Assembly: GCA_947626885.1 (NCBI GenBank)
Contig: CANQTX010000009.1
Span: 1 to 55,447, forward strand
DNA from: an uncultured Clostridia bacterium
Lineage (GTDB): Bacteria > Bacillota > Clostridia > TANB77 > CAG-508
DNA: 55,447 nucleotides
Direction: 5' to 3'
Below the pieces are notes generated by a model. It had not been told where the DNA came from. It was given only the letters and a program-made list of their open reading frames with translations, and ran no database searches. Shown piece by piece: positions 42,660 through 51,864 of this stretch. The translations under genes were made by a program, and so were the position numbers. Every line of letters starts with the position of its first letter. Within the stretch, counting starts at the first letter, position 1.

Positions 42660-43178
42660 TTACTCCTCTGGATTAAATTTTAAAGTAGCCCATCCGCTTA
42701 AGAGTCCTAGTATTCCATATATTACAATAATTGCTAACATAAGTATTGCATTTTGTAAGTTATCTGGTGTGAGTCCTATTCCTAAACCCGAAAATGTCAT
42801 CGCTATTCCTACAAAAATTCCACTAACTGAAATGGGAAAGAATTTTTTTACTCCTTCTAATTCTATACAAAGAAAGTTTATCAGTATTGTTACTAATATG
42901 GAAACTATAGCAACACCAAATATACGCAATGAAATAAAACTTAACAATGTTCCTCCTAATTGCATAATGACAAATCCTGCAAAAAATCCTATTACATAAC
43001 CAGGAATTGCTTCTAAACGTTCTTTCATAGTTGCTCCAAAAAATACTGTCCAACTCACAAATGCAATCCATGTAAATGATCCAGATTGATTTAGTAGCCT
43101 AGCAATTACACCATCTATTAAAACCAATATTCCGGCTATAATTCCTATTATTACTGCTTTTTTTGTTATGTTTTTCAT
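42660..43178 (-). CDS. DUF1097 membrane protein
   Basis: 172 residues with about five hydrophobic segments. WIAFVSWTVFFGATMKER and the glycine-rich YVIGFFAGFVIMQLGG match the DUF1097 family, integral membrane proteins of unknown function (YcdZ in Escherichia). AGGAG-type ribosome site before the ATG. It is a single gene closed by a very strong terminator. Confidence 0.8.
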   Translation of the reverse strand: MKNITKKAVIIGIIAGILVLIDGVIARLLNQSGSFTWIAFVSWTVFFGATMKERLEAIPGYVIGFFAGFVIMQLGGTLLSFISLRIFGVAIVSILVTILINFLCIELEGVKKFFPISVSGIFVGIAMTFSGLGIGLTPDNLQNAILMLAIIVIYGILGLLSGWATLKFNPEE

Positions 43179-43271
43179 AATATGTACTCTCCTTTTTCAT
43201 ATATACTTAATTTTATTAGAAATTTTATATTCTGATACTTCTCTAAGTTTTCTTTTATATCATTTTACCAA

Positions 43272-43682
43272 TTAATATTCTTCTATTTTTATATATACGC
43301 GTTCTTCTTCTGCATATACTTTTTCTACTTCGATTTTAGTAATTTGATTATCATCTTTAAATGCCATTTTATTCATGGCATCTAAAATAATCTTAATAAT
43401 ATTATCAATATCTGGTTTCTTAGTAGGGCTAATATTACCATTTAACATACTTTGTATTTGCCCTTTTGTAACATTTTTTCGGATTTTAAAATAAGCAATA
43501 ATTTTAACAAAAATTCTTCCCTCTAATGTTTCATAATGTGGGTATTTAACTTTAAAATATTGTTGAACCAATAATTCATAATCTTTTGTTTTTGTAGGTG
43601 TATAGGCTTGACCTGTATAAGTATTTATCCTTGGCCTTCCTTTTCCTGTAATCTCGCCTGGAATTTCAAACTCATAAACCAT
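43272..43682 (-). CDS. rusA: RusA-family Holliday junction resolvase
   Basis: 136 residues. GRPRINTYTGQAYTPTKTKDYE at the start and the acidic core KKPDIDNIIKIILDAMN with a following FKDDNQI are diagnostic of RusA endonucleases, which cut crossover junctions. Most RusA genes are phage-derived, but no phage genes adjoin it. It lies 12 bases after the LRR/transglutaminase-like gene and is probably co-transcribed with it. Confidence 0.9.
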   Translation of the reverse strand: MVYEFEIPGEITGKGRPRINTYTGQAYTPTKTKDYELLVQQYFKVKYPHYETLEGRIFVKIIAYFKIRKNVTKGQIQSMLNGNISPTKKPDIDNIIKIILDAMNKMAFKDDNQITKIEVEKVYAEEERVYIKIEEY

Positions 43683-43694
43683 GTTTTACTCCTA

Positions 43695-45308
43695 TCATTT
43701 TTCTATTTTACTCTCCTCTTTTACGGAATTATCCTCCATTCCACTTGGTAAAAGTTTTAAATGATTTACTTTTTGTAATACGTTCATTTTTCTAAACATA
43801 CTAGTAATATATGACTTTATGAAATTACTATGATATATACCAGTTTTAAAAAAAACACGTAAAATGTTTTTATCAAAATTTTCTTCTGCAAAATGTGTGT
43901 TTCCTAATTTAGGCGTATGTGTCATGTAAAAAGTTTGATCATTTAATAAGCAATATTTACTTTTTCTTTTAAAGATATTCTTCTGAGATATCCACCTTAC
44001 ATCCATAGCCAAATCAGCATTATACCATTTTTCCTCTAGTTTTATCTGATTCCAGCGGTGTTCTTTCTCATCTTTTTTATTGATTCCTTGTATTCTATTG
44101 GATTCTATTTCTAAACATGCCAAACAATTCTGTAATAGATTTGCAAATAGCATACTACAACATTTTTTTTCAATCAGTGCATACTCTAAATTATAACTAT
44201 CTACAGCACTACCTTCTTTCTCTTTATCTATTTCAATATTTTCACCTAAAATTTTATAAATTTCAAGAAATTTTTCAGTAATTGTACTATGTTTCGATAC
44301 CTTATTATTATAACTATCTATCTCTTTTCTAATCTTAATATATGTTTCTAATGAACAAGAATATTCTATCTGTGTTTCTTCTATATCTAGAAAATTTATT
44401 TTTTCTATTTTTAATTTTTCTTCAAAAACTTTAGCTAGAGAAACAGTTAAATAAGAACAATCTTTTATAATAATATTTAAAGAAGCTTTAGATTTTTTTA
44501 ATGGTTTTATATATTGCTCTACATTACTTGTCTTATCCAATATTAAAAAAATTTTATCCACTCTATAAAGATTGACTTGACTTGTGAATTCTTCTAAGCA
44601 AGAGGCATGTACATACATAGTACAAATTCCCTCTTCTGTTATTGCTAATGTATTCTTTTGTTCTTCATGGTTTTTAGAAGATATAATATCTACTGCTATC
44701 TCTTTGATCATTTTTCCTTTTAAAAAAGAATTAACCTCTTGCATAACAACATGATTATGAACAATTTTTAGTTTTTGTAAAGTTTTGTTACTCGTTAAGA
44801 AATCTAATTTTTCTAATTTACAATCATTCACCTGATCCAAATTTAAATATTTTAAGTTTTTAAATCTTTCTAAAATAGTAATACTATTTTTTTCAAAATC
44901 TACATGATAAAAATGGAAACCTTCTATCATTTCCGGAGATGGAATGTTGCTAATAAATGCGCCAATATTACTAAATCTTATGTTGTTTAAAGAAATTACT
45001 TTTAATCTAGTAAATCTTTTCAATGTATGTCCACTTGGTAACTTAACATTTGTTAATATTAAATCTTCTAATAATTCTGGTTTACAAATATTAGCCATAA
45101 TACTATTGGTATTCATTCTTTGATCGCCTTCAATAATAAGTGTTTTAATATTAATACATAAACTAATGATGTTTAAAAGTTTTGACTTTTCATCTATTTC
45201 TGTCACTTTTAATTCTTGTACTTCATCAAGATGCATTTCCATTAAAGTATCAAAATCCTTCAAAACATCATTATTTAATTCAAATTTCTTTAAACTCTTT
45301 TGTTCCAT
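43695..45308 (-). CDS. Leucine-rich-repeat protein with transglutaminase-like domain
   Basis: 537 residues, cytoplasmic (no signal). Residues ~30-330 have irregular leucine-rich repeats (LLNIISLCINIKTLIIEG, LEDLILTNVKLPSG, FKNLKYLNLDQV). The C-terminal part looks like a transglutaminase/protease fold: Cys in KKCCSMLFANLL near residue 382, His in EHRWNQIKL near 415, and Asp in WYNADLAMD near 430. These are the Cys-His-Asp order and spacing of that superfamily. Function unknown; fold assignment is by motif only. The pairing with rusA is odd. Confidence 0.6.
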   Translation of the reverse strand: MEQKSLKKFELNNDVLKDFDTLMEMHLDEVQELKVTEIDEKSKLLNIISLCINIKTLIIEGDQRMNTNSIMANICKPELLEDLILTNVKLPSGHTLKRFTRLKVISLNNIRFSNIGAFISNIPSPEMIEGFHFYHVDFEKNSITILERFKNLKYLNLDQVNDCKLEKLDFLTSNKTLQKLKIVHNHVVMQEVNSFLKGKMIKEIAVDIISSKNHEEQKNTLAITEEGICTMYVHASCLEEFTSQVNLYRVDKIFLILDKTSNVEQYIKPLKKSKASLNIIIKDCSYLTVSLAKVFEEKLKIEKINFLDIEETQIEYSCSLETYIKIRKEIDSYNNKVSKHSTITEKFLEIYKILGENIEIDKEKEGSAVDSYNLEYALIEKKCCSMLFANLLQNCLACLEIESNRIQGINKKDEKEHRWNQIKLEEKWYNADLAMDVRWISQKNIFKRKSKYCLLNDQTFYMTHTPKLGNTHFAEENFDKNILRVFFKTGIYHSNFIKSYITSMFRKMNVLQKVNHLKLLPSGMEDNSVKEESKIEK

Positions 45309-45391
45309 TGTATCTCATTCCTTTTAAGGCATACTTTTCTTTTTTTATTATGCTTATTATATCATTAAGCATAAAATTATACAAATCTTTT

Positions 45392-46207
45392 TTATATCTT
45401 TGCCAATTTACAGCAGATGCTACTAATGATTAAAAGTACAATGTATACGAGTACAATACTAGCCCCTGTTGGCATATTGAGATAAAAAGACACAAAAATA
45501 CCAATCATAAAACAAATCATTGCTGTCAAAACAGACATAATGACTAATCCTTTAAAACTGTTTGTAAACTTTTTAGAGATAATAGCTGGAAAAATAATTA
45601 AACTAGAAATCAATAATGTTCCCATCATTCTCATTCCTATAACCACAACTAGTGCTGTTAATAATGCAATTAAAAATTGATAAAAAGTAACATTAATGCC
45701 ACATGCTTTGGCATATTTCTCATCAAATGTAATTAAAAATAAACGATTATAATAAATACTATAAATAATTATCGCTAAAGCTGTCAAAATAATACTTAAT
45801 ACCACATCACTTTGTGTCATGGCCAAAATGCTACCAAACATATAATTATAAGCATCTGTTCCAAAACCACTTGTTAATGTAGTTATGATAACACCTATGG
45901 CTAATGCACCAGTTGCTACTAACGCAATAATAATATCAGCACTCTCTCCTTTTTTTTGACTAATCATCATTATGATAATAGCTGCTACAATAACAATAGG
46001 AATAGATATAGCAATTGGCGGTAAATTAACTACTAATGCTAATGCTAATGCTGCAAATCCAACTTCTCCTAAACCATGTCCTATCATGGAATAATTTTTT
46101 AAAGTTAATATAACACCTATTAAAGCTGCTGAAAATGAAATAACAATTCCACAAAGTATTGCTCTTTGCATAAATGTATAAGATAATAGGTCTATTAAAT
46201 CTTTCAT
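45392..46207 (-). CDS. znuB: Zinc/manganese ABC transporter permease
   Basis: 271-residue ABC-3 family permease with about eight membrane segments. Family features are RAILCGIVISFSAALIGVILTLKNYSMIGHGLGEVGF near the start (shortened here to GIVISFSAALIGVILTLKN and GHGLGEVGF) and ISALLTALVVVIGMRMMGTLLI-like sequence near residue 200. Last gene of the uptake operon, 21 bases after znuC. Confidence 0.93.
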   Translation of the reverse strand: MKDLIDLLSYTFMQRAILCGIVISFSAALIGVILTLKNYSMIGHGLGEVGFAALALALVVNLPPIAISIPIVIVAAIIIMMISQKKGESADIIIALVATGALAIGVIITTLTSGFGTDAYNYMFGSILAMTQSDVVLSIILTALAIIIYSIYYNRLFLITFDEKYAKACGINVTFYQFLIALLTALVVVIGMRMMGTLLISSLIIFPAIISKKFTNSFKGLVIMSVLTAMICFMIGIFVSFYLNMPTGASIVLVYIVLLIISSICCKLAKI

Positions 46208-46228
46208 TTTATTCCTCCATTTTATAAA

Positions 46229-46891
46229 TTAAAATCCCTTCCAATGTGCTATACTACCATCATATTTTACGGTTTTTGCTAAATACAGTATCCTTGGATT
46301 TAAATAAGCTATTTCATCTAAATCATGTGTTGCCATTATAATTGTTACTTTATGCTCTTTATTCTGATTTTCTAATATTTGATAAAATATTTTAGAGATA
46401 TTCACATCTAATCCTGTTGTAGGTTCATCTAATATTAACAATTTAGGCTCTCTAATTAAAGCTCTTGCAATTAATACTCTCTGTTTTTGCCCTCCTGATA
46501 AATCTCCTATTCGTTTATTTTGTAAATTTTCAATTTTCAAATTTTGTATTACTTTATCATACTTTTCTTTATCTTTTTTAGTGTAAAAAGGAAGTCTACC
46601 ATGCTTTTGCACACCTGATAATATAATTTCTTTGGCAGTTGCCGGAAATGTCAAATCTTTTAAATTAGTTTGTGATAAATAAGATACATCATCTAAGGAA
46701 ACATTCAAATGTACTTTTCCTTCATCTTGTTTTAGAAGTCCTACAATTGCTTTAATTAATGTGCTTTTTCCAGATCCATTCTCTCCTACCAAACAAACGA
46801 AATCTCCCTCTGCAATTTTTATATTAATATTTTCCAAAGCTACATGGTTAGCATATGATACCATCAAATTTTCAATTTCTAATATTGTCAT
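46229..46891 (-). CDS. znuC: Zinc/manganese ABC transporter ATPase
   Basis: 220-residue ABC ATPase. Walker A is GENGSGKST near residue 37, signature LSGGQKQRVLIARAL near 132, Walker B LLILDEPTTGLD near 152, and the H-loop ATHDLDE near 187. It energises import of Zn or Mn with the neighbouring permease and binding protein. The gap to znuA is 73 bases. Confidence 0.95.
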   Translation of the reverse strand: MTILEIENLMVSYANHVALENINIKIAEGDFVCLVGENGSGKSTLIKAIVGLLKQDEGKVHLNVSLDDVSYLSQTNLKDLTFPATAKEIILSGVQKHGRLPFYTKKDKEKYDKVIQNLKIENLQNKRIGDLSGGQKQRVLIARALIREPKLLILDEPTTGLDVNISKIFYQILENQNKEHKVTIIMATHDLDEIAYLNPRILYLAKTVKYDGSIAHWKGF

Positions 46892-46964
46892 TCTCTATCT
46901 CCTATTCATATTGACATATAATATACATGATTAAAATTCATAAAACTTTCTTAAAATACTTTCA

Positions 46965-47933
46965 TTATTTTAATGCTTTTTTCAACATTTCTACATTCTT
47001 TCTCATTAACGATACATACGTATCTGTTTGAATATTAGCATTATGAACAGAATATAATACACACGGCTCTGCTTCTGTTTCTTCTGCAATCATCTTTGCT
47101 ACAGTACCTTCTGTTAATTCTTCATAAAAAACAGTGGGAATTTGATTTTCGTTAATAAAGTCTATCACAGACTTTACTTTCGTAATACTAGGATCTTCCT
47201 CTTCTCCACAATTTGTGTAAACACTAACAAATTTTAGTCCATATCGCTCTATTAGATAAGCATAAGAAAATTCACCTCCGAAAGCTAACACTTTTGAAGA
47301 ACTATTTTGTGTTATGCTTTCTATTTCTGCATCAAGCTTTCGTATCTCTTCTTTATAAGATTCTGCATTTTGTTGATAAGTATTTGCATTCTCCAAGTCA
47401 ATCATACAAAGGCTATCTACAATATTATCAATCATTTTTATAGCATTATTAGGATTCAACCATATATGTTCATCATATATTTCTTCATCTGTATGTTTAG
47501 ATTCTTGGTTTTTCTCTGTTAAAGTAAGAGAATTCATATATTTTTTTTCAAATGTTTCTTTTTTAATGAAAGAAATATTTTGAGAAATATCAACAGCTAT
47601 ACAATTGGTACTTTTTGTATCTAGTAAATCCTTAGTCCATGGTTCTAACTGTGTTCCCGTAAACAAAAATAAATCACTACGATTAATTGCCATCATATCT
47701 TTCGGCGTTGGCTCATAATGATGCGTTTCTATACCAGAATTTAATAATAATTTTACTTCTGCTTTATCTCCTACAATATGTTTTGCAAAATCATATTGTG
47801 GAAATAATGTAGCAATAATTTGCAATTTTGAATGATCCTCTATTACATTTTCTTGTTGGAACATTATAACCACTATCATCATAACACCTATTAATAATAA
47901 AAAACTAATTGTAGCTATGAAACCTTTTTTCAA
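46965..47933 (-). CDS. znuA: Zinc/manganese ABC transporter substrate-binding protein
   Basis: 322-residue cluster A-I (ZnuA/PsaA) binding protein. N-terminal signal/anchor (residues 7-28) without an evident lipobox cysteine. TLFPQYDFAKHIVGDKAEVKLLL, the His ligand in ETHHYEPTPKDM near residue 90, DEHIWLNPNNA near residue 157 and FGGEFSYAYLIERY near 218 give the metal site; the Asp ligand region is VFYEELTEGT. A short acidic/His-poor loop (KESK-type) suggests Mn or Zn; not decided. Confidence 0.92.
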   Translation of the reverse strand: MKKGFIATISFLLLIGVMMIVVIMFQQENVIEDHSKLQIIATLFPQYDFAKHIVGDKAEVKLLLNSGIETHHYEPTPKDMMAINRSDLFLFTGTQLEPWTKDLLDTKSTNCIAVDISQNISFIKKETFEKKYMNSLTLTEKNQESKHTDEEIYDEHIWLNPNNAIKMIDNIVDSLCMIDLENANTYQQNAESYKEEIRKLDAEIESITQNSSSKVLAFGGEFSYAYLIERYGLKFVSVYTNCGEEEDPSITKVKSVIDFINENQIPTVFYEELTEGTVAKMIAEETEAEPCVLYSVHNANIQTDTYVSLMRKNVEMLKKALK

Positions 47934-47996
47934 TTTCTTCCTTCCTTTTTTTACAATTTTCTATTTTTTATATTACTTTATATTCCACATCATATA

Positions 47997-48050
47997 AGAA
48001 TACTACTTTTTTACTCATTTGTCAATATTATGTATACAAGAAAACTAGTT
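47997..48050 (-). promoter_or_regulatory. Promoter and palindrome upstream of znuA
   Basis: Minus-strand TTGACA (48025-48020), 17-base spacer, TATTCT (48002-47997). The perfect palindrome AACTAGTT (48043-48050) lies just upstream of the -35 and resembles the core of the AdcR/Zur-type zinc operator TTAACnnGTTAA. Promoter moderately supported; operator tentative. Confidence 0.45.
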
Positions 48051-48084
48051 GCTTTCCATATTCTATTTCCTTTTCATTAAAAGT

Positions 48085-48140
48085 AAAAAACAGAAAAATA
48101 ACCATACTTTATATAATAGCATTTTAATTTTTCTGTTTTT
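48085..48140. terminator. Terminator after the pseudopilin gene
   Basis: AAAAAACAGAAAAAT (48085-48099) pairs with ATTTTTCTGTTTTT (48127-48140) around a long loop; about 20 bases after the stop of the minus-strand pseudopilin gene. Confidence 0.7.
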
Positions 48141-48159
48141 ATATTGTACAATATATTTT

Positions 48160-48606
48160 TTATGCCTCATTTTCTTTTAGTACATAATCTGTTTGATATG
48201 CCCTATTAGAAATCTCTACATATACACGAATACTCTTTTTCTCCGTACCATCATTTACCGTTACTTTAAATTTATTAATATTGTCACATAACTTTATTTG
48301 ATTAAAATATAAACAATTCCCTAACTTTACAAAGGTATTTTTTTTGCCATCTGGTAATAAAAAAGTTATATATCCCTTTTCTTCTGATCCATCATACTTT
48401 TGAATGGTAACACCTGCTTCTTTTGTTTGTTTCAAAAAATAAACATTTAATTTATTATATTCGGCTGCACTTCCCACACTTGTGTCCATAATCTTCATAT
48501 TTTGGTAAAAATAAGTTGTAATAGCACCTATGATGCCTGCAACCACAAAAAAACTAGCAACATAAATAACTAAACTTACCATTGTAATACCTTTTTGTGT
48601 TTTCAT
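48160..48606 (-). CDS. Lone pseudopilin (PulJ/PilW-like)
   Basis: 148 residues with a prepilin leader, MKTQKG then ITMVSLVIYVASFFVVAG. Cleavage after Gly gives Ile1 and Ser5, again without Glu5. The body has one disulfide-type Cys pair (GNCLYFNQIKLCDN) and a strand-rich C-terminus. It lies 30 kb from the pilus operon, alone, and its leader resembles the array pilins, so it may be a minor subunit of the same pilus. Confidence 0.8.
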   Translation of the reverse strand: MKTQKGITMVSLVIYVASFFVVAGIIGAITTYFYQNMKIMDTSVGSAAEYNKLNVYFLKQTKEAGVTIQKYDGSEEKGYITFLLPDGKKNTFVKLGNCLYFNQIKLCDNINKFKVTVNDGTEKKSIRVYVEISNRAYQTDYVLKENEA

Positions 48607-48822
48607 ATTACGAAAAATCCTTTCTTTTGAAACTAATACACTTCTTTTGTTATTTCTTAAAACAATATTTTTTGTTTTTCCATTTTCATTTATATATTCT
48701 ACTGTTAACTATACTATATATTATAATGAAAATATTATCAATATAAAAATAAAAATTTATAAACTATTTTATATCCTTATTGAACCTATATGTGTTAAAA
48801 AACTTTATTATCATACAAAAAT

Positions 48823-48859
48823 AAAAAATGTGATATATCCTAAAACTACCACATTTTTT
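48823..48859 (-). terminator. Terminator of the rplJ-rplL transcript
   Basis: AAAAAATGTG (48823-48832) pairs with CACATTTTTT (48850-48859), with T-rich flank on the minus strand, about 30 bases after rplL. Confidence 0.85.
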
Positions 48860-48887
48860 ATAATCAATTCTTTCTTCATTTTTGAAA

Positions 48888-49259
48888 TTATTGTAATTCT
48901 ACAACAGCTCCAGCTTCTACAAATTTTGCCTTCATTTCTTCTGCTTCAGCTTTTGCTACACCTTCTTTAATAGTTTTAGGTGCACCATCAACTAATTCTT
49001 TAGCTTCTTTTAATCCTAATCCTGTTGCATCTCTAACAACTTTAATAACAGCAATTTTATTTGCTCCAGCTTCTTTTAATACCACATTAAATTCTGATTT
49101 TTCAGCTGCTCCTTCTCCAGCAGATGCTCCAGCTGCAGGTGCTGCAACTGCTGCTGCAGTTACTCCATATTTTTCTTCAATTCCTTTTACCAATTCTGAT
49201 AATTCAACTACTGTTAAACTATCAATTTCTTCTAACATTTTATCTGTTTTTTCACTCAT
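48888..49259 (-). CDS. rplL: Ribosomal protein L7/L12
   Basis: 123 residues: the N-terminal dimerisation part ([21 protein letters not shown]), an Ala-rich hinge ([15 protein letters not shown]) and the C-terminal factor-binding domain ([36 protein letters not shown]). The flexible stalk protein that recruits translation GTPases. GGAGG is present before the ATG. Confidence 0.98.
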   Translation of the reverse strand: MSEKTDKMLEEIDSLTVVELSELVKGIEEKYGVTAAAVAAPAAGASAGEGAAEKSEFNVVLKEAGANKIAVIKVVRDATGLGLKEAKELVDGAPKTIKEGVAKAEAEEMKAKFVEAGAVVELQ

Positions 49260-49354
49260 TTTTTAATCCTCCTATTTTTTTATTTTTTGATAGTTTCCTA
49301 TCATCTTTAAAGTGAATTTATACTTAAAATATTTTCATTCATGAAATTTATAAG

Positions 49355-49864
49355 TTATTCATTAACTTCTGATTCTTTTTTGACTCTAACTGCATCAAGT
49401 GTAGCAGCAAGTTTTGAAACATTTGCAAGTAAACACCCAGCAAGTTTTGCAATAAGTTCTTCTCTTGATGGAAGTTGTGCAAGTGTATTTAATTCTTCTA
49501 CTGCAGTTATTTTTCCTTCTAATATACCACTTTTAATTTTATAAAAGTCATTCTCTTTAGTAAATTTGTACATTGCCTTTAAAGTTGATAAGTATTCTTC
49601 CTTAGCAATAATGACTGCTGTTGGTCCAACTAAAACATCATCTGGCATATCAATTCCACATTCTTTTAATGCTCTTCTTGTAATATTGTTTTTTATAACA
49701 CAATATTCGCCACCAACTTCTCTAACAGATTTTCTTAAACTTGTTACATCAGCAACAGTAATTCCTCTATAATCCGCTAAAAGTACTAAACTTGAACCTT
49801 TAATTTTTTCTGCTAATTTACTTACTTCTTCTTCTTTTAATTTAAGATTCTTTTCGCTAGCCAA
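49355..49864 (-). CDS. rplJ: Ribosomal protein L10 (TTG start)
   Basis: Stalk base protein, 169 residues. The frame opens at ATG 49879, but that codon is part of the ATGGAGGTGA ribosome site; TTG at 49864 has correct spacing and gives MASEKNLKLKEEEV. Core motifs are SSLVLLADYRGITVADVTSLR in pieces and VIKNNITRRAL. It follows the L10 leader, where L10 with L7/L12 controls transcription. Confidence 0.96.
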   Translation of the reverse strand: MASEKNLKLKEEEVSKLAEKIKGSSLVLLADYRGITVADVTSLRKSVREVGGEYCVIKNNITRRALKECGIDMPDDVLVGPTAVIIAKEEYLSTLKAMYKFTKENDFYKIKSGILEGKITAVEELNTLAQLPSREELIAKLAGCLLANVSKLAATLDAVRVKKESEVNE

Positions 49865-49923
49865 TTTTTTCACCTCCATTTATTTTAATAATTTATTTTT
49901 ATATCTTTATGTGTAATTTAAAA

Positions 49924-50037
49924 TAGAAAAAATCTCTTTAATCTTGCACTATTGGAGGCAAATCAAAGAGATTTTTGATTACTCTTTTTTCTACCTCGGT
50001 AGGATTTATTTTGATACCTACTGTCTACGGTGAATTT
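49924..50037 (-). promoter_or_regulatory. L10 leader with attenuator
   Basis: The minus-strand RNA begins CACCGTAGACAGTAGGTATC and has TCCTACCGAGG pairing with AGTAGG, the classic L10-binding element. It is followed by an AAATCTCTTT/AAAGAGATTT stem (49930-49939 with 49965-49974) with a T run, an attenuator between rplA and rplJ. Confidence 0.9.
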
Positions 50038-50040
50038 TAA

Positions 50041-50724
50041 TTATTTTTGATTAATATAAACACTTGGTCCCATTGTTGTTGTTAAAGCAACACTCTTTAT
50101 ATATTGTCCTTTTGCAGCAGATGGTTTTGCTTTAATAATTGCATCAATAACAGTTTGATAATTCTCTGCTAATTTTTCTGCTCCAAAAGAAACTTTTCCT
50201 ATTCCTAAGTGAATAATATTTGTTTTATCTAACCTATATTCTACTTTACCTGATTTGATTTCAGAAATAGCTTTTGTTACATCCATTGTTACTGTACCTG
50301 ATTTAGGATTTGGCATTAAACCTTTTGGTCCTAAAACTTTACCAAGTCTTCCTATAACGCCCATCATGTCTGGTGTTGCAACAATAACATCATATTCAAA
50401 CCAATTTTCTTTTTCAATTTTGGGAACTAACTCCTCTGCTCCTACATAATCTGCTCCAGCAGCTTCAGCTTCTTTAGCTTTATCCCCTTTTGCAAATACC
50501 AATACTCTTAAAGATTTACCAGTACCATGCGGTAATACAACAGTACCTCTAACTTGTTGATCTGCATGCTTTGCATCTACACCTAATTTTACATGTAATT
50601 CGACTGTTTCATCAAATTTAGGTTTTGGCATTTTTTCAATAATCTCAAAAGCTTCTTTAGCTTCATAAAATTTTGTACGATCTACTAATTTAGCAGCCTC
50701 TACATATCTTTTTCCTCTTTTCAT
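50041..50724 (-). CDS. rplA: Ribosomal protein L1
   Basis: 227 residues. [20 protein letters not shown] opens the protein; [37 protein letters not shown] and [19 protein letters not shown] ending are all present. The open frame reaches 50772, but GGAGGG upstream marks the ATG at 50724. It forms the L1 stalk. Between rplK and the L10 leader. Confidence 0.98.
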   Translation of the reverse strand: MKRGKRYVEAAKLVDRTKFYEAKEAFEIIEKMPKPKFDETVELHVKLGVDAKHADQQVRGTVVLPHGTGKSLRVLVFAKGDKAKEAEAAGADYVGAEELVPKIEKENWFEYDVIVATPDMMGVIGRLGKVLGPKGLMPNPKSGTVTMDVTKAISEIKSGKVEYRLDKTNIIHLGIGKVSFGAEKLAENYQTVIDAIIKAKPSAAKGQYIKSVALTTTMGPSVYINQK

Positions 50725-50801
50725 TTTCCCTCCTATGGTACAAACGAATTTAAATGCTTTAAATTCTCCCAAATTTATTTTATTATTTCTATATTTTTAA
50801 T

Positions 50802-51230
50802 TTAGTCAACTACAACGATACCCATAGATCTCGCTGTGCCTTCAACCATACTCATGGCAGCTTCTAATGATGCCGCATTTAAATCTTCCATTTTTTGTTC
50901 TGCAATAGCCTTTACTTGTTCTTTTGTTATTTTAGCAACTTTTTCTTTATTAGGTTTGCCTGATCCACTTTTTATACCAAGTGTTTTCTTAATAAGAACT
51001 GCTACTGGTGGAACTTTTGTAACAAATGTGAAAGATTTATCTTTATAAACAGAAATCACAACGGGTATGATCATACCTGGTTGATTTGCTGTTCTATCGT
51101 TAAATTCTTTGACAAATTGCATAATATTAACACCACTGGAACCTAATGCTGGTCCTACTGGTGGAGCTGGTGTTGCTTTTCCAGCTTCTATTTGTAACTT
51201 TATTACATTAACAATTTCTTTTTCTGCCAT
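50802..51230 (-). CDS. rplK: Ribosomal protein L11
   Basis: 142 residues, standard length. [21 protein letters not shown] at the start, [35 protein letters not shown] and [14 protein letters not shown] at the end. Part of the GTPase-associated centre. Eighteen bases after nusG. Confidence 0.98.
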   Translation of the reverse strand: MAEKEIVNVIKLQIEAGKATPAPPVGPALGSSGVNIMQFVKEFNDRTANQPGMIIPVVISVYKDKSFTFVTKVPPVAVLIKKTLGIKSGSGKPNKEKVAKITKEQVKAIAEQKMEDLNAASLEAAMSMVEGTARSMGIVVVD

Positions 51231-51248
51231 TTACCTTTTGCACCTCCT

Positions 51249-51785
51249 TTAATTAACCTTTTGCAATTGTGAAAATTCTAATTCTACTGGAGTTTCTCTT
51301 CCAAACATAGAAACTAAAACTTTTACTTTTTGTTTTTCCATATTAATTTCTTGTACAGATCCAACAAATCCCTCTAATGGACCATTAACAACTTGTACTG
51401 TATCATTAACATCATAATCAACATTCACTGGAACTTCATCAAATCCCATATTTCTAATTTCTATATCTGTCAATGGAATAGGATCTGTTCCTGAGCCTAC
51501 AAATCCTGTAACTCCTCTTGTATTTCTCACTATATACCAAGATTGCTCTGTTACAATCATTTTTATCAAAACATACCCCGGAAAAACTTTTTTTAGATTT
51601 GTTTTTCGTTTTCCATCTTTAATTTCCACTTGTTCTTCCATTGGTACAACAATATTAAAGAAAAAATCTTCTAATTCTCTATTTTTTATTGTTTTTTCTA
51701 AATCAGTTTTTACCTTATTTTCATATCCTGAATATGTATGTACTACATACCATTTGGGTTCTAATTTACTCTGATCCTGAGACAT
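51249..51785 (-). CDS. nusG: Transcription antitermination factor NusG
   Basis: 178 residues. The NGN domain (KWYVVHTYSGYENKVKTDLE, VPMEEQVEIKDGKRK, KVFPGYVLIKMI, RNTRGVTGFVG) is followed by a C-terminal KOW domain (VNDTVQVVNGPLEGFVGSVQEINMEKQ in pieces). It binds RNA polymerase and links it to the ribosome. Downstream of secE as usual. Confidence 0.98.
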   Translation of the reverse strand: MSQDQSKLEPKWYVVHTYSGYENKVKTDLEKTIKNRELEDFFFNIVVPMEEQVEIKDGKRKTNLKKVFPGYVLIKMIVTEQSWYIVRNTRGVTGFVGSGTDPIPLTDIEIRNMGFDEVPVNVDYDVNDTVQVVNGPLEGFVGSVQEINMEKQKVKVLVSMFGRETPVELEFSQLQKVN

Positions 51786-51864
51786 TTTCTAGCCTCCTTT
51801 TTATCATCATACTCTCTTAAGAGTTCTCTTAAATGGCATTTAGATTCCATTTTTACAGATTTTA

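Noticed and set aside
49124..49315. Leucine-rich plus-strand frame opposite rplL
   Set aside because: Antisense shadow of the Ala-rich L7/L12 hinge; no ribosome site and implausible composition.
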